DNA from: Loktanella sp.
GTDB lineage: Bacteria; Pseudomonadota; Alphaproteobacteria; Rhodobacterales; Rhodobacteraceae
DNA length: 45,131 bases
Assembly: GCA_024686085.1 (NCBI GenBank)
Contig: JAIBDT010000016.1
Span: 1-45,131, forward strand
Direction of reading: 5' to 3'
Numbering within the stretch: the stretch's first letter is position 1; every line of letters starts with the position of its first letter. A program made the position numbers and the translations under genes. The notes beneath the pieces were generated by a model. The model was not told the DNA's origin and made no database searches. It worked only from the letters and a program-made list of their open reading frames with translations. Positions 8,622 through 17,315 of the stretch are shown piece by piece.

Positions 8622-9770
8622 TTAAGAGAAGTAATCTGTCAAAATGCGCAGGTAGATCGCTTTGAGTTGCGGGATTTGCTCAACCAACACGCGTTCATCA
8701 ACCTGATGCATGGTTTTGCCGACAAGACCGAATTCAACAACAGGGCAGTGATCTTTGACAAATCGTGCATCCGACGTGCCGCCTGATGTGGATAGCTCTG
8801 GGGTGCGGCCCGTCTCGGCGGCGACGGCGTTGGCTATCAGATCAGACAATTCACCGGGCGGCGTAATAAAACTCTCGCCAGAAATCGTGATCTTCCAGTC
8901 TGCTTTGACACCTGTCTCGGTGGCGATTTTTGCGGCTTCGTCTTGTAGCCACGCAGATATAGACGCCCCTGTTTGCTGATCGTTAAAGCGGATGTTCACG
9001 GCAGCACGCATCACCGCTGGGATGACATTGGTTGCAGGGTTGCCCGTATCAACTGTCACAACTGCCAATGAAGACGGATCAAAGTGATCCGTGCCTAGGT
9101 CCAATTCATGCGAGGCCAGTCGGTCCAGCAGTTTCATACCCGCGTGCAGTGGATTGATTGCACGGTGCGGATAGGCAGAATGACCCTGAACTCCCGTGAC
9201 CGTCAACCATCCGGTCAGCGACCCGCGACGGCCGATCTTCATGGCTTCGCCCATCTCGTTGGGGCAAGTGGGTTCGCCTACAAGGCAAACCGACATCGCT
9301 TCGCCCTGTGCCTTCATCCAGTCCAGCAAGGCGACAGTGCCGTCCATGGCGACGTCTTCTTCGTCACCTGTGATCGCCAAAACAACTGCCCCATCGGGCG
9401 GCGTGTTCTGCACAAAGTCGATGGCCGCCGCAGCAAAGGCCGCAACACCCGATTTCATATCCGTCGCACCACGACCGTAAAGATATCCGTCTTTTATTTC
9501 AGCACCAAAGGGGGGCATCGTCCATGCGGCCTCGTCTCCCAAAGGAACGACATCGGTGTGACCGTTAAAACCAAAGGTGCGGTTGGCCCCCTTGCGACCC
9601 CAGCGGGCATAAAGGTTGGAGATGCCACCGCGATCTACGCGGGTACACTCAAATCCAGCCTTGGTCAGCGTGTCCGCCAGCAAAACCAACGCGCCGCCTT
9701 CAATCGGCGTAACTGATGGGCAACGCACAAGAGCGGCAGTCAGGGCAACGGGATCGGTATTTATAGGCAT
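8622..9770 (-). CDS. dapE: Succinyl-diaminopimelate desuccinylase
   Basis: 382-residue M20 metallopeptidase that hydrolyses N-succinyl-LL-diaminopimelate in lysine and murein precursor synthesis. Metal ligands and catalytic residues are visible in [25 protein letters not shown] and [12 protein letters not shown]. The lid domain begins near [26 protein letters not shown], and [12 protein letters not shown] is the usual C-terminal motif. The frame is open to 9851, but GGAGAG four bases ahead of the ATG at 9770 and the family N-terminus support the shorter start. DapD and a DapC-like enzyme are elsewhere in the window. Confidence 0.94.
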   Translation of the reverse strand: MPINTDPVALTAALVRCPSVTPIEGGALVLLADTLTKAGFECTRVDRGGISNLYARWGRKGANRTFGFNGHTDVVPLGDEAAWTMPPFGAEIKDGYLYGRGATDMKSGVAAFAAAAIDFVQNTPPDGAVVLAITGDEEDVAMDGTVALLDWMKAQGEAMSVCLVGEPTCPNEMGEAMKIGRRGSLTGWLTVTGVQGHSAYPHRAINPLHAGMKLLDRLASHELDLGTDHFDPSSLAVVTVDTGNPATNVIPAVMRAAVNIRFNDQQTGASISAWLQDEAAKIATETGVKADWKITISGESFITPPGELSDLIANAVAAETGRTPELSTSGGTSDARFVKDHCPVVEFGLVGKTMHQVDERVLVEQIPQLKAIYLRILTDYFS

Positions 9771-9895
9771 CAGGCTCTCCAAATATATCACTGCTTGGCT
9801 ATCGGTTTGGACATAGGCACGCAACCTTGTGCTGATATCAGGCTGTTGCATCCTTGCGACAGTTTGGGCGGGTTACGTTAGGGTAATTGCACAAA

Positions 9896-10060
9896 CCGTT
9901 CTTTCCAAACGGAAAAATCAGCTAGCGTGAAGGTAATAAATGACCCGAAGCAGGGCAAACCCAAAATGGGCGTAGGTACGGGCAGTGTACCACAACATGT
10001 AGTTGAGAGGTCTAATCCTCTCGCAAGGCGTTTGCCTTGCAGCGGGCTCGATAGAGCGCG
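9896..10060. other. Array of six hairpins in the dapE/Hint-gene gap, candidate structured RNA
   Basis: The 366-bp gap (9771-10136) has no credible gene but is dense in stems: CCGTT/AACGG (9896-9912), GGTAC/GTACC (9975-9991), CAAC/GTTG (9993-10005), GAGAGG/CCTCTC (10005-10022), GCAAGGC/GCCTTGC with loop GTTT (10023-10040) and GCTC/GAGC with loop GATA (10046-10057). The last three abut each other. It does not fold as a tRNA and matches no RNA family I know. It may be a small RNA or a 5' leader of the Hint gene; strand is not decidable by eye. Confidence 0.4.
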
Positions 10061-10136
10061 AGGCAAGAAGCATGGTTATAGTATTGGTTCTCGATAGCCG
10101 GTGTTTTTGGGCAGTTTACCCACCGGTGGTAACAGC

Positions 10137-11219
10137 ATGAGCTGGATTGGCTTGCGCGATGCGCGTGGCGGTGTGTTCAGCGCTGTGGGTCTTGGACGTG
10201 TTGATCGGACTCCGTTTGATCTTAACGCGGTGCTTGCGCATGGAACGGTTATGTTCGAATTCGCTTCCGATCCGCGGGTTGGCGACCAAACCTTGCTGAA
10301 TTATGGGGCGACCCACCCTTGGGCTGCGGGCATGAAGATGACGCTTGGGGCGGACGGTGTTCTTTGCCTTAGCCATTGGACAGGCGCACAGCGACGGGTC
10401 TACCGTGTCGCGACAGGGCTGGTGACCGTCACAAAATCCATCACGGTGTCTTATACATGGGATGCGCCCCTGCGACGCGGAGTCATGGTCGTAGAGGCGA
10501 CCGGTTTGACTGCGCCAATCGTTCTTGAAGTGCCGGCGCCGCTGCCACTTTCTGTCCGTGATGCGATGCGCATGATGTCCGACAGGCAACACTGCGCGAT
10601 CAATAGCAACCTGCGGTTCTTGGCAATCGCGGATGAGGTTATGCCGATTGGGGTGCTGCCGACTTTGGGTGGGGCGACCCTGATCCAAACACCAAAGGGC
10701 GGCGTGCCGGTTTCAAAATTGCGGGCGGGCCAGATGGTGACAACCGCATCAGGCAGCACATGCCAAGTGCGATGGGTCGGTTCTGCGCTTTTGCCAGCAC
10801 GTGGACGATTTGCGCCGCTGACGTTGCGCGCACCATATCACGGGCTGCGGCATGACATGGTCGTGGCGCCAGACCAGAAATTGCGGGCACGTGGACCAGA
10901 GGTCGAATATCTCTTTGGAACTGCTCAAATCTCGATGCGGGCAGGGGACCTTGAAGACGGGGTCTCTGTGCGGGCCGCATCCAGTGCCTTGGTGCATAGA
11001 TATTGGCAGGTCATGCTGGACAGACCTGAACCGTTGGCTGTGGCCGGGCTCGTGTTTGATAGTCTCGATATCGGGGCAATCCAAACAGACCCGTCCTTGC
11101 GAACGCATTTGGTCTTGGCAAACCTACCACCCGAGCTACTGCCTGGCGACAACCACAACGCCGTGCCGCATCTGAAGTCTTACGAGACACTCACACTGCG
11201 CAAGCTTCAAGTGGCCTAA
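10137..11219 (+). CDS. Hint-domain protein lacking the N-terminal catalytic Cys
   Basis: 360 residues. The first ~165 residues look like a beta-rich lectin-like domain (SWIGLRDARGGVFSAVGLG). From about residue 180 a Hint_2-type domain follows (ATLIQTPKGGVPVSKLRAGQMVTT, VRWVGSALLPA, APYHGLRHDMVVAPDQKL). Relatives in this group usually begin the Hint domain with a Cys-containing CFTxGT stretch; here the aligned position reads LGGATLIQT, so self-splicing or cleavage is unlikely. The frame is open to a GTG at 10101, but the ATG at 10137 fits better. No signal peptide. The stop shares CTAA with the convergent gene. Confidence 0.75.
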   Translation: MSWIGLRDARGGVFSAVGLGRVDRTPFDLNAVLAHGTVMFEFASDPRVGDQTLLNYGATHPWAAGMKMTLGADGVLCLSHWTGAQRRVYRVATGLVTVTKSITVSYTWDAPLRRGVMVVEATGLTAPIVLEVPAPLPLSVRDAMRMMSDRQHCAINSNLRFLAIADEVMPIGVLPTLGGATLIQTPKGGVPVSKLRAGQMVTTASGSTCQVRWVGSALLPARGRFAPLTLRAPYHGLRHDMVVAPDQKLRARGPEVEYLFGTAQISMRAGDLEDGVSVRAASSALVHRYWQVMLDRPEPLAVAGLVFDSLDIGAIQTDPSLRTHLVLANLPPELLPGDNHNAVPHLKSYETLTLRKLQVA

Positions 11220-11557
11220 GCTTCGCCTTTTCCATCATCAAAAAACGGGGTCATCTGGGCGACGATCACGCTGTTTTCGTCCAGCGCGCGCTGCATCAGC
11301 TCTTTCTCGTCGTCGGAAATCTCGTGGCCCTCTGCAAGGCGGTCTTCCAGCGTGCCGTAACCGCTGACATCCAGCGGGGACAAATCGGCCTGCTTAAGAA
11401 TGGCGACAGTTTCGCGCACGGCCTCTGCCTCGTCGATACCAGAGGCATAACACATCAGTGCTGCACCCGTGGCACCCTTGGGCAAGCCATCATCGGTGCT
11501 GCGGCCGACTTCGACCAATAAAGTAAAGACTTTCTGTCGGCTGGGCTTTTTTGTCAT
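11216..11557 (-). CDS. Small acidic hypothetical protein
   Basis: 113 residues, probably soluble and alpha-helical (DEAEAVRETVAILKQADLSPLDVSG, ISDDEKELMQRALDEN). I do not recognise the family. AAAGG about 7-8 bases ahead supports the ATG at 11557; another ATG at 11572 would add five residues. It sits alone between the Hint gene, with which it overlaps by the shared stop tetranucleotide, and the divergent receptor-like pseudogene. Confidence 0.65.
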   Translation of the reverse strand: MTKKPSRQKVFTLLVEVGRSTDDGLPKGATGAALMCYASGIDEAEAVRETVAILKQADLSPLDVSGYGTLEDRLAEGHEISDDEKELMQRALDENSVIVAQMTPFFDDGKGEA

Positions 11558-11663
11558 AGCAGAACCTTTCATTGCGCCCTACAGCAAGTGCGTTGCACAT
11601 GTTTGCTTGTCAAGACGGCGGGATTCAAACAATATGTGCGTCAGCTTTGGGGTAAGTAGATAA

Positions 11664-12717
11664 ATGCATAGTTTTTTGACACGTCTGGCCACCATTTTGC
11701 TTTGCATTGTGGCCGGTGGGGCCACGGCACAAGATATCGAAAACCTGAACATTGCGACAGTCACGCGCGCGCCGTTTTCGATGGTTGAAGACGGAAAAGA
11801 CGTAGGGTTTAGCGTTGATCTGCTTGATGCGGTTGCTGAACAACTCAATCTCGAAATCACCTACCTACGAAAGGACAACTTCGCAGACATGCTTTCTGCC
11901 GTTCAGGCCCGCGAGGTCGATGGGGCAATCGCGAATATCTCGATCACCGCAGAGCGCGAAAGCGTCATGGATTTCACCCAGCCAATTTTTGACAGTGGTG
12001 TGCAGGTCATGATGCCCGCAGATCAAAGCGGGACCAGTGCGGTTCTTAGCGCAATCTTTACCCGCCAAATCGCCCTGTCTATTTTGGGGGCGTTGGTTCT
12101 GTTGTTTGGTGGTGGCATGTTGATGTGGCTGTTCGAGCGAAACCATCAAGAGTATTTCAAGAAAGATGCAAAAGAGGTCGGGTTCCCTGCATTCTGGTGG
12201 GCGCTGAACCTTGTCGTAAACGGTGGCTTTGAAGAGCGCGTACCCCAATCCCGTGGTGGTCGTTTCCAGCCTTTTCATTGTGTCGATTTTTGTGGCGCAG
12301 ATCACCGCGGCACTGACCGTCAACGCGATCCAAAGTAACATCGAAAGCATCTCTGACCTCGACGGCCGCCGCGTTGGCACCATCGAAGGGTCCACATCTG
12401 CGGCATTCCTTAACCAGCGCGGGATCAGCCCGATCACATCGGCCAACCTTGATGATTTGTTCGGGGCGTTCGAGGCGGGCAATTTGGACGCTGTGGTCTT
12501 TGATTGACCTATTCTAGCCTATTACGTGCGGACACTTGGGCAGGGTAAAGCGCAGCTTTTGGAACGGATTTATCGGCCCGAAAACTACGGCATGGCTTTC
12601 CCGTCAGGAAGTGAGGTCCGCGAGGACGTAGACCAGGCGATGCTGCGTCTACGCGAGGACGGAACCTATGACGAGCTGTTGGTTAAATGGTTCGGGCCTG
12701 CCTATGTGCGGCGCTAA
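11664..12717 (+). pseudogene. Decayed ionotropic glutamate receptor-like gene (binding protein plus channel)
   Basis: The frame from 11664 encodes a signal peptide (MHSFLTRLATILLCIVAGGATAQ), the first lobe of a periplasmic amino-acid-binding fold (APFSMVEDGKDVGFSVDLLDAV), a membrane helix (IALSILGALVLLFGGGMLMWLFE) and a pore-loop-like segment (FPAFWWALNLVVNGGFEERVP). It then shifts frame between about 12240 and 12275. The +1 frame continues with the second membrane helix (VSSLFIVSIFVAQITAALTV) and lobe two (DLDGRRVGTIEGSTSAAF), meets TGA at 12505, and resumes to 12717. The architecture is that of GluR0-type prokaryotic receptors. One indel and one nonsense codon mark it as inactive. Confidence 0.85.
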
Positions 12718-12983
12718 GGGTCGTCCGACCAGCGTGACTTTGCCGCCCACATTGCGGAAATGATCAGCACGATTTGCATCGGGATAAAGTAGATCGCAAA
12801 CAGCGCGGCATAGACCCAAGCGCCTTGCGACTGCGCCAACCCGCCCACGATCATCGGGGCGGACAGGCCGGCAATACCGAAAAATAGCACCGCATCGAAC
12901 ATCACCAGACCCCATGCTTCAAACCAGCTGGGTCTTGTGCCCGCAGCCACACGGCGGCGGGCGATGGTGCGGCTGAGGATCAT
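12714..12983 (-). CDS. Small inner-membrane protein downstream of dapD
   Basis: 89 residues with two hydrophobic segments (LVMFDAVLFFGIAGLSAPMIVGGLA and YAALFAIYFIPMQIVLIISAMWAA) after a basic N-terminus (SRTIARRRVAAG). Family not recognised. Its start shares one base with the dapD stop (TAATG), so it is translationally coupled to dapD. Its stop shares CTAA with the receptor-like pseudogene. Confidence 0.75.
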   Translation of the reverse strand: MILSRTIARRRVAAGTRPSWFEAWGLVMFDAVLFFGIAGLSAPMIVGGLAQSQGAWVYAALFAIYFIPMQIVLIISAMWAAKSRWSDDP

Positions 12984-13810
12984 TAGTCGCGCAACAGCTC
13001 GTTGATGCCTGTTTTGGACCGTGTCTTGGCGTCCACGCGCTTCACGATCACGGCGCAGTAAAGGTTAATGCCGTTCTTGGATGGCATAGAGCCCGCGACG
13101 ACGACCGAATAGGGCGGCACTTCGCCGTAGAAAACTTCACCCGTTTCGCGGTCCACGATTTTGGTCGATTGACCGATAAACACGCCCATGCCCAGCACGG
13201 ACCCTTCGCGGATGATGCAACCCTCAACAACCTCGGAACGGGCGCCGATAAAGCAGTTGTCTTCGATGATTGTCGGACCTGCCTGCATTGGCTCTAGAAC
13301 GCCGCCGATGCCAACGCCGCCAGAAAGGTGCACGTTCTTGCCGATCTGCGCGCAAGACCCGACAGTGGCCCAACCGTCAACCATGGACCCCTCGTCGACA
13401 TAGGCGCCCAAGTTCACGAATGATGGCATCAACACAACACCCGGCGCGATGTAGGCAGAGCGGCGCACGATAGACCCCGGCACAGCGCGGAAACCAGCGG
13501 CACGCCATTCGGCATCGCCCCAGCCGGCAAACTTCGACGGCACTTTATCCCACCAAGATGTTCCGCCATTGCTGCCTGAAATCTGCTCCATGTCGTTCAG
13601 ACGGAACGACAACAATACGGCTTTCTTGGCCCACTGGTTGACTATCCAGTCGCCATTTTCCTGACGTTCGGCGACACGCAACTTGCCGCTATCAAGGGCA
13701 TTCATTGTTGTTTCAATTGCGTCGCGCACTTCACCTTTGGTGTCGACGGTGATCGTGTCGCGCGCATCCCATGCGGCTTCGATTGCGGTCTCTAGGGCGG
13801 CGTTGGACAT
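12983..13810 (-). CDS. dapD: Tetrahydrodipicolinate N-succinyltransferase
   Basis: 275 residues. The enzyme succinylates tetrahydrodipicolinate with succinyl-CoA in the succinylase branch of DAP/lysine synthesis. The left-handed beta-helix with hexapeptide repeats is evident ([28 protein letters not shown], read in hexads), along with the N-terminal helical domain ([16 protein letters not shown]) and the C-terminal [19 protein letters not shown]. The ATG at 13810 has GGAG about 8 bases ahead; the frame extends six codons further. It is first in a two-gene unit with the membrane protein. Confidence 0.95.
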   Translation of the reverse strand: MSNAALETAIEAAWDARDTITVDTKGEVRDAIETTMNALDSGKLRVAERQENGDWIVNQWAKKAVLLSFRLNDMEQISGSNGGTSWWDKVPSKFAGWGDAEWRAAGFRAVPGSIVRRSAYIAPGVVLMPSFVNLGAYVDEGSMVDGWATVGSCAQIGKNVHLSGGVGIGGVLEPMQAGPTIIEDNCFIGARSEVVEGCIIREGSVLGMGVFIGQSTKIVDRETGEVFYGEVPPYSVVVAGSMPSKNGINLYCAVIVKRVDAKTRSKTGINELLRD

Positions 13811-13943
13811 GTGGCAGGCTCCGATCAAAGATGAATTTTAAAGTGCTATACTGGCTTGCACCGTTTCGCGCAATGGAGGGCACCAATTGCATCCAGCTTC
13901 GTTTCGGGCAAGGGTGTGCTTTGATGAGTAACCAGAGGCCAAA

Positions 13944-14795
13944 ATGAGCAACAAACTACACCGCAAGCATCCTTTCCGCGACAGTCACCAAGACACCAAA
14001 GAGGCGCGGCATGTACCAGACACGCCGCAAACCCGCGCGCCTGAATACCGGCTCGCCTTTGCAGACGAGGATTTTCTGTGTCGCGATGAATTGCGCCCTG
14101 TGCGGTTGCAGTTGGAGCTACTCAAGCCGCAGATGTTGATGGACGAAGCGGGCATCGAGAGCACCATTGTGCTGTTCGGCGGTGCGCGCATTCCAGAGCC
14201 GGCAAAGAAAGACACAGCGCGGACCAAGACGCTGGCGGACTTGTCAAAATACTATGCCGAAGCACGCAAATTCGCCAAGATCATGACCGCCAAGTCGATG
14301 GAAAATGGCGGCACCGAAAACGTCATCGTGACTGGCGGTGGGCCGGGTGTGATGGAGGCCGGTAACCGCGGGGCCGTTGATGCGGGCGGTAAATCGATCG
14401 GCCTGAACATCGTGCTACCCCACGAGCAAGCACCAAATGAATACGTCACGCCTGAACTCTGCTTCAACTTCCACTATTTCGCGATCCGTAAAATGCACTT
14501 TCTGATGCGGGCCTCAGCGATTTGCGTTTTCCCTGGTGGATTCGGAACGCTTGACGAAACCTTTGAAGCGCTGACACTGATCCAAACAGGACGTATGGCG
14601 CGCGTGCCATTCTTGCTGTTTGGTGAAGAATTCTGGCGCGGGATCATCAATTGGGAAGTGCTGGCAGACGCAGGCACAATCTCTGCGGATGATCTGAAAC
14701 TGTTCCAATTCGTCGAGACCGCAGAAGAGGCCGTCGCAGCATTTGAGAACTGGGAAGGGCGCGGCGAAAAGCGCGGCAGCCTACCAGGGCGTTAA
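13944..14795 (+). CDS. LOG-family (TIGR00730-like) nucleotide hydrolase, long form
   Basis: 283 residues. LOG/lysine-decarboxylase-like proteins are phosphoribohydrolases that release bases such as cytokinins from nucleoside monophosphates. The diagnostic motifs are present: GGGPGVMEAGNRGA and PGGFGTLDET. An N-terminal extension of about 70 residues precedes the Rossmann fold (STIVLFGGARIP), as in the long alphaproteobacterial subgroup. GAGG lies 5 bases ahead of the start. The actual substrate is not known. It shares its stop tetranucleotide with the convergent LacI gene. Confidence 0.87.
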   Translation: MSNKLHRKHPFRDSHQDTKEARHVPDTPQTRAPEYRLAFADEDFLCRDELRPVRLQLELLKPQMLMDEAGIESTIVLFGGARIPEPAKKDTARTKTLADLSKYYAEARKFAKIMTAKSMENGGTENVIVTGGGPGVMEAGNRGAVDAGGKSIGLNIVLPHEQAPNEYVTPELCFNFHYFAIRKMHFLMRASAICVFPGGFGTLDETFEALTLIQTGRMARVPFLLFGEEFWRGIINWEVLADAGTISADDLKLFQFVETAEEAVAAFENWEGRGEKRGSLPGR

Positions 14796-15802
14796 TCTTC
14801 CTCGGGGACTTCAAGAAACTGCATCGGCGGCAACTTTGGCTGCTTGATCGACTGGATGGCGGCGCGGGCCAAAAACTCGCCCGTCGCACTGACTTTTTCC
14901 GAAATCGTCAGGATGTCGGCGCGGAACAGGTTCAAAAACGGCATGGCCTCTTTGGAGAACACATCAATCTGTTTGCCAAGCGTCAGGCCGCAGCTTTCCA
15001 ATGCGCCAACCACAGCCATCGCAGAGGACGTCGAGGCCGTGATGATTGCGTCGATGTCGGGCTGCTCTGCCAGTAGTGATGCGACGGAGCTTGTAACTTC
15101 GGTGCTAATGTTGTCGCTGGTCACAGCATCGATGATGCGCAACTCGACGCCCATTTCATCAGCAGCGGACGTCATCCCATCAATCATATGCGCGGCATAG
15201 TTTTGATCGCGGGGCGGGGCCAAGGCGGCGATCACCTTACGACCGCGCGCGGCTAGCTTACGCACCGCAATTGCTCCAAAGGCGGTGTTGTCAAAATCAT
15301 AATAAGGATGCTTGTCCGCCCAATCCGTACGGCCATGTGTGGCAAACGGGAAATTGCGTTCCATCAAATAGGCAACACGTGGATCTTGCGGCCGTATTTG
15401 GTTCAGAATGATCGCATCAGCAGAGCCGCTTTCGACAATATAACGCACTGGGCGCATCGGGTCTTCGTTCGGGAAAAACGGCGTGACAATTAGATGGTAG
15501 GGCGTATTCCGCAGCCCGCCCGCAACTGACGAAATCAAGCGGGCGGTGTGGTTCATCAAGTCGTGCTCGGTCGACATCACAAGGCTGATGACATTCGTAC
15601 GACCCGTGCGCAGGCGGACGCCGGCACGGTTGGGCACATAGCCGATCTCGTTGGCGATTCTGCGGATCAGTTTTTTGGTTTCCTGACCAATATCAGGGGC
15701 ATCATTCAACGCGCGTGACACCGTTGGGACCGCCAAACCGCTGATGCGGGCAATCGTTTTAAGTGTTGGTTTAGCTGTGGTTTTCGGGTCTGTCGGTTCC
15801 AT
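14792..15802 (-). CDS. LacI-family transcriptional repressor
   Basis: 336 residues. The N-terminal HTH and hinge helix are clear (TLKTIARISGLAVPTVSRAL, then IANEIGYVPNRAGVRLRTG), followed by a periplasmic-binding-protein-like sensor domain (VISLVMSTEHDLMNHTARLI, ADAIILNQIRP, IDAIITASTSSAMAVVGALE). The start at 15802 has a strong GGGGAGG 7 bases ahead; the open frame reaches 15868. It is divergent from the sugar ABC operon and is its most likely regulator, with palindromic candidate sites in the shared gap. Confidence 0.92.
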   Translation of the reverse strand: MEPTDPKTTAKPTLKTIARISGLAVPTVSRALNDAPDIGQETKKLIRRIANEIGYVPNRAGVRLRTGRTNVISLVMSTEHDLMNHTARLISSVAGGLRNTPYHLIVTPFFPNEDPMRPVRYIVESGSADAIILNQIRPQDPRVAYLMERNFPFATHGRTDWADKHPYYDFDNTAFGAIAVRKLAARGRKVIAALAPPRDQNYAAHMIDGMTSAADEMGVELRIIDAVTSDNISTEVTSSVASLLAEQPDIDAIITASTSSAMAVVGALESCGLTLGKQIDVFSKEAMPFLNLFRADILTISEKVSATGEFLARAAIQSIKQPKLPPMQFLEVPEED

Positions 15803-15935
15803 CCATCTGCCTCCCCTGCACTTGGAATTGCGGTGATCCTGACTAGTGGACCCTTGATCGTTTGTCAAAAGCGCAACGCAATCAAGCGGTTGGATAATTG
15901 TTGCGTGGCTAGGGGCACTATTAAACTAATATGTC

Positions 15936-15963
15936 TTGATCGATCAATCTAAAACGATATAGG
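15936..15963 (+). promoter_or_regulatory. Candidate promoter of the sugar ABC operon with LacI-type operator
   Basis: TTGATC (15936-15941) and TATAGG (15958-15963) are spaced 16 bp and resemble -35 and -10 elements. The -35 lies in the perfect 12-bp palindrome TTGATCGATCAA (15936-15947), which has the central CG typical of LacI-family operators. A related TTGATCG sequence occurs at 15854, nearer to the repressor gene. Confidence 0.5.
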
Positions 15964-15985
15964 CTCTCCTATAACGATTTAGATT
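15946..15985. promoter_or_regulatory. 40-bp inverted repeat spanning the -10 region and leader
   Basis: AATCTAAAACGATATAG (15946-15962) and CTATAACGATTTAGATT (15969-15985) match as inverted arms in 15 of 17 positions around the 6-bp centre GCTCTC. It ends 16 bp ahead of the GTG start of the binding-protein gene. It could be a second operator overlapping the transcription start, or a leader hairpin. Confidence 0.6.
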
Positions 15986-16001
15986 CAGGGAGGAGAGAAT
16001 C

Positions 16002-17228
16002 GTGAAACTCACAACAAAATTGCTCGCAGCAACGGCGATCGTCAGTGCATCCGCGGCATCAGCAGTCGAACTTGAGGTAACGCACTGGTGGACATCGGGT
16101 GGTGAAGCCGCCGCCGTGACAAAATTTGCCGAGGCTTGGAACGCAACGGGCAACACTTGGCTCGACGGCGCAATCGCTGGTTCCGGTGGGACTGCGCGCC
16201 CAATCATCATCAGCCGTATTTTGGGCGGTGACCCGATGGCCGCGACACAGTTGAACCACGGACGTCAGTCAGAAGAACTGATCGAAGCGGGCCTGATGCT
16301 AGACCTGACCGACGTGGCCGAGGCTGGCGGCTGGAAAGACATCGTCAACCCACCTGCGCTGCTCGATGCCTGTACATTGGACGGTAAAATCTACTGTGTG
16401 CCTGTGAACATTCACTCGGCGCAGTGGCTTTGGCTATCCCACGCAGCCTATGAAAAAGCAGGCGTTGCGGTACCATCTGACTGGAACGAATTCGTAGCTT
16501 CCGCGCCTGATCTCGAAGCCGCGGGCGTTTTGCCTTTGGCAATGGGTCAGCAGGGTTGGCAGCAAAACCTTGCATTCGGCGCGATTACAATCGCCGTTGC
16601 TGGTTTGGACGCTTGGCGTGATGTAACCGTGAACAAAAACGCAGATACGGCGCGCGGTCCAGAATACACCGCCGTCTTTGAAGCAGTTGCAGCAGCGCGC
16701 GAACTTGCACGTGGGTCAAACGTGCAGGACTGGAACCAAGCGACAGGCATGGTCATCAACGGTCAGGCTGGCGCACAGCTGATGGGTGACTGGGCGCAGG
16801 GTGAGTTCTCGGTCGCGCAGCAAGTTGAAGGCACAGACTATTCCTGCCTTCCTGGTCTTGGCCTGAACGCGATCCTCGATACAGGTGGCGATGCATTCTA
16901 CTTCCCTGTAAACGACGATCCTGAAATCACAGCGGCGCAAAAAGAACTGGCCGCATTGCTGATCTCACCAGAGGTCCAAGTGTCCTTCAACCTCGCAAAA
17001 GGGTCTTTGCCAGTGCGCGGCGATATCGACATGGCCGCAGCCAACGGCTGTATGCAAAAAGGTCTGGGCATCTTGGCAGACGGGGGCGTTTTGCCATCCG
17101 GCGACATGAGCCTGTCGGCTGATACGCAAACCCAGATCGAAGACCTGATGGTTGAATTCTGGGCCGGCGACATGGCAGCAGCAGACGCGCAAGCGGCCTA
17201 TGCTGATATCATCGGCAACGCTGACTAA
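16002..17228 (+). CDS. CUT1 sugar ABC transporter, substrate-binding protein (GtsA-like)
   Basis: 408 residues with a signal peptide (MKLTTKLLAATAIVSASAASA, cleavage near 21). The mature start VELEVTHWWTSGGEAAAVTKF and the AGSGGTARPIIISRILGGDP segment resemble the glucose/mannose-type binding proteins of the GtsA group, so a monosaccharide or simple glucoside is the likely ligand. The start codon is GTG, set by AGGAGA 6 bases ahead. It is the first gene of the operon and is separated from the permeases by a strong stem-loop. Confidence 0.88.
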   Translation: MKLTTKLLAATAIVSASAASAVELEVTHWWTSGGEAAAVTKFAEAWNATGNTWLDGAIAGSGGTARPIIISRILGGDPMAATQLNHGRQSEELIEAGLMLDLTDVAEAGGWKDIVNPPALLDACTLDGKIYCVPVNIHSAQWLWLSHAAYEKAGVAVPSDWNEFVASAPDLEAAGVLPLAMGQQGWQQNLAFGAITIAVAGLDAWRDVTVNKNADTARGPEYTAVFEAVAAARELARGSNVQDWNQATGMVINGQAGAQLMGDWAQGEFSVAQQVEGTDYSCLPGLGLNAILDTGGDAFYFPVNDDPEITAAQKELAALLISPEVQVSFNLAKGSLPVRGDIDMAAANGCMQKGLGILADGGVLPSGDMSLSADTQTQIEDLMVEFWAGDMAAADAQAAYADIIGNAD

Positions 17229-17234
17229 ACCGAC

Positions 17235-17276
17235 ATGAAACTGGCCCGTCTGCACATAGCGGGCGGGCCTTTTCAT
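17235..17276 (+). terminator. Stem-loop between binding-protein and permease genes
   Basis: ATGAAA (17235-17240) and GGCCCG (17243-17248) pair with CGGGCC (17264-17269) and TTTCAT (17271-17276), with a T-run inside the 3' arm. It lies 6 bp after the binding-protein stop. It probably acts as a partial terminator or mRNA-stabilising hairpin that raises binding-protein output relative to the permeases. Confidence 0.65.
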
Positions 17277-17315
17277 CGCGATAAAACGTACTGAAATACC
17301 AAGGGGAGAACCGCG

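Noticed and set aside
9896..10060. tRNA or tRNA-like gene, suggested by a stem with loop TCTAAT
   Set aside because: The loop is six bases, and no acceptor stem or T-arm with GTTC-type loop can be placed around it.
9878..10066. Minus-strand 62-codon ORF in the hairpin region
   Set aside because: No ribosome site or protein-like pattern; it simply spans the palindromes.
12223..12507. Programmed frameshift or selenocysteine recoding to rescue the receptor-like gene
   Set aside because: No slippery heptamer or SECIS-like structure is evident, and two independent lesions are easier to explain by decay.
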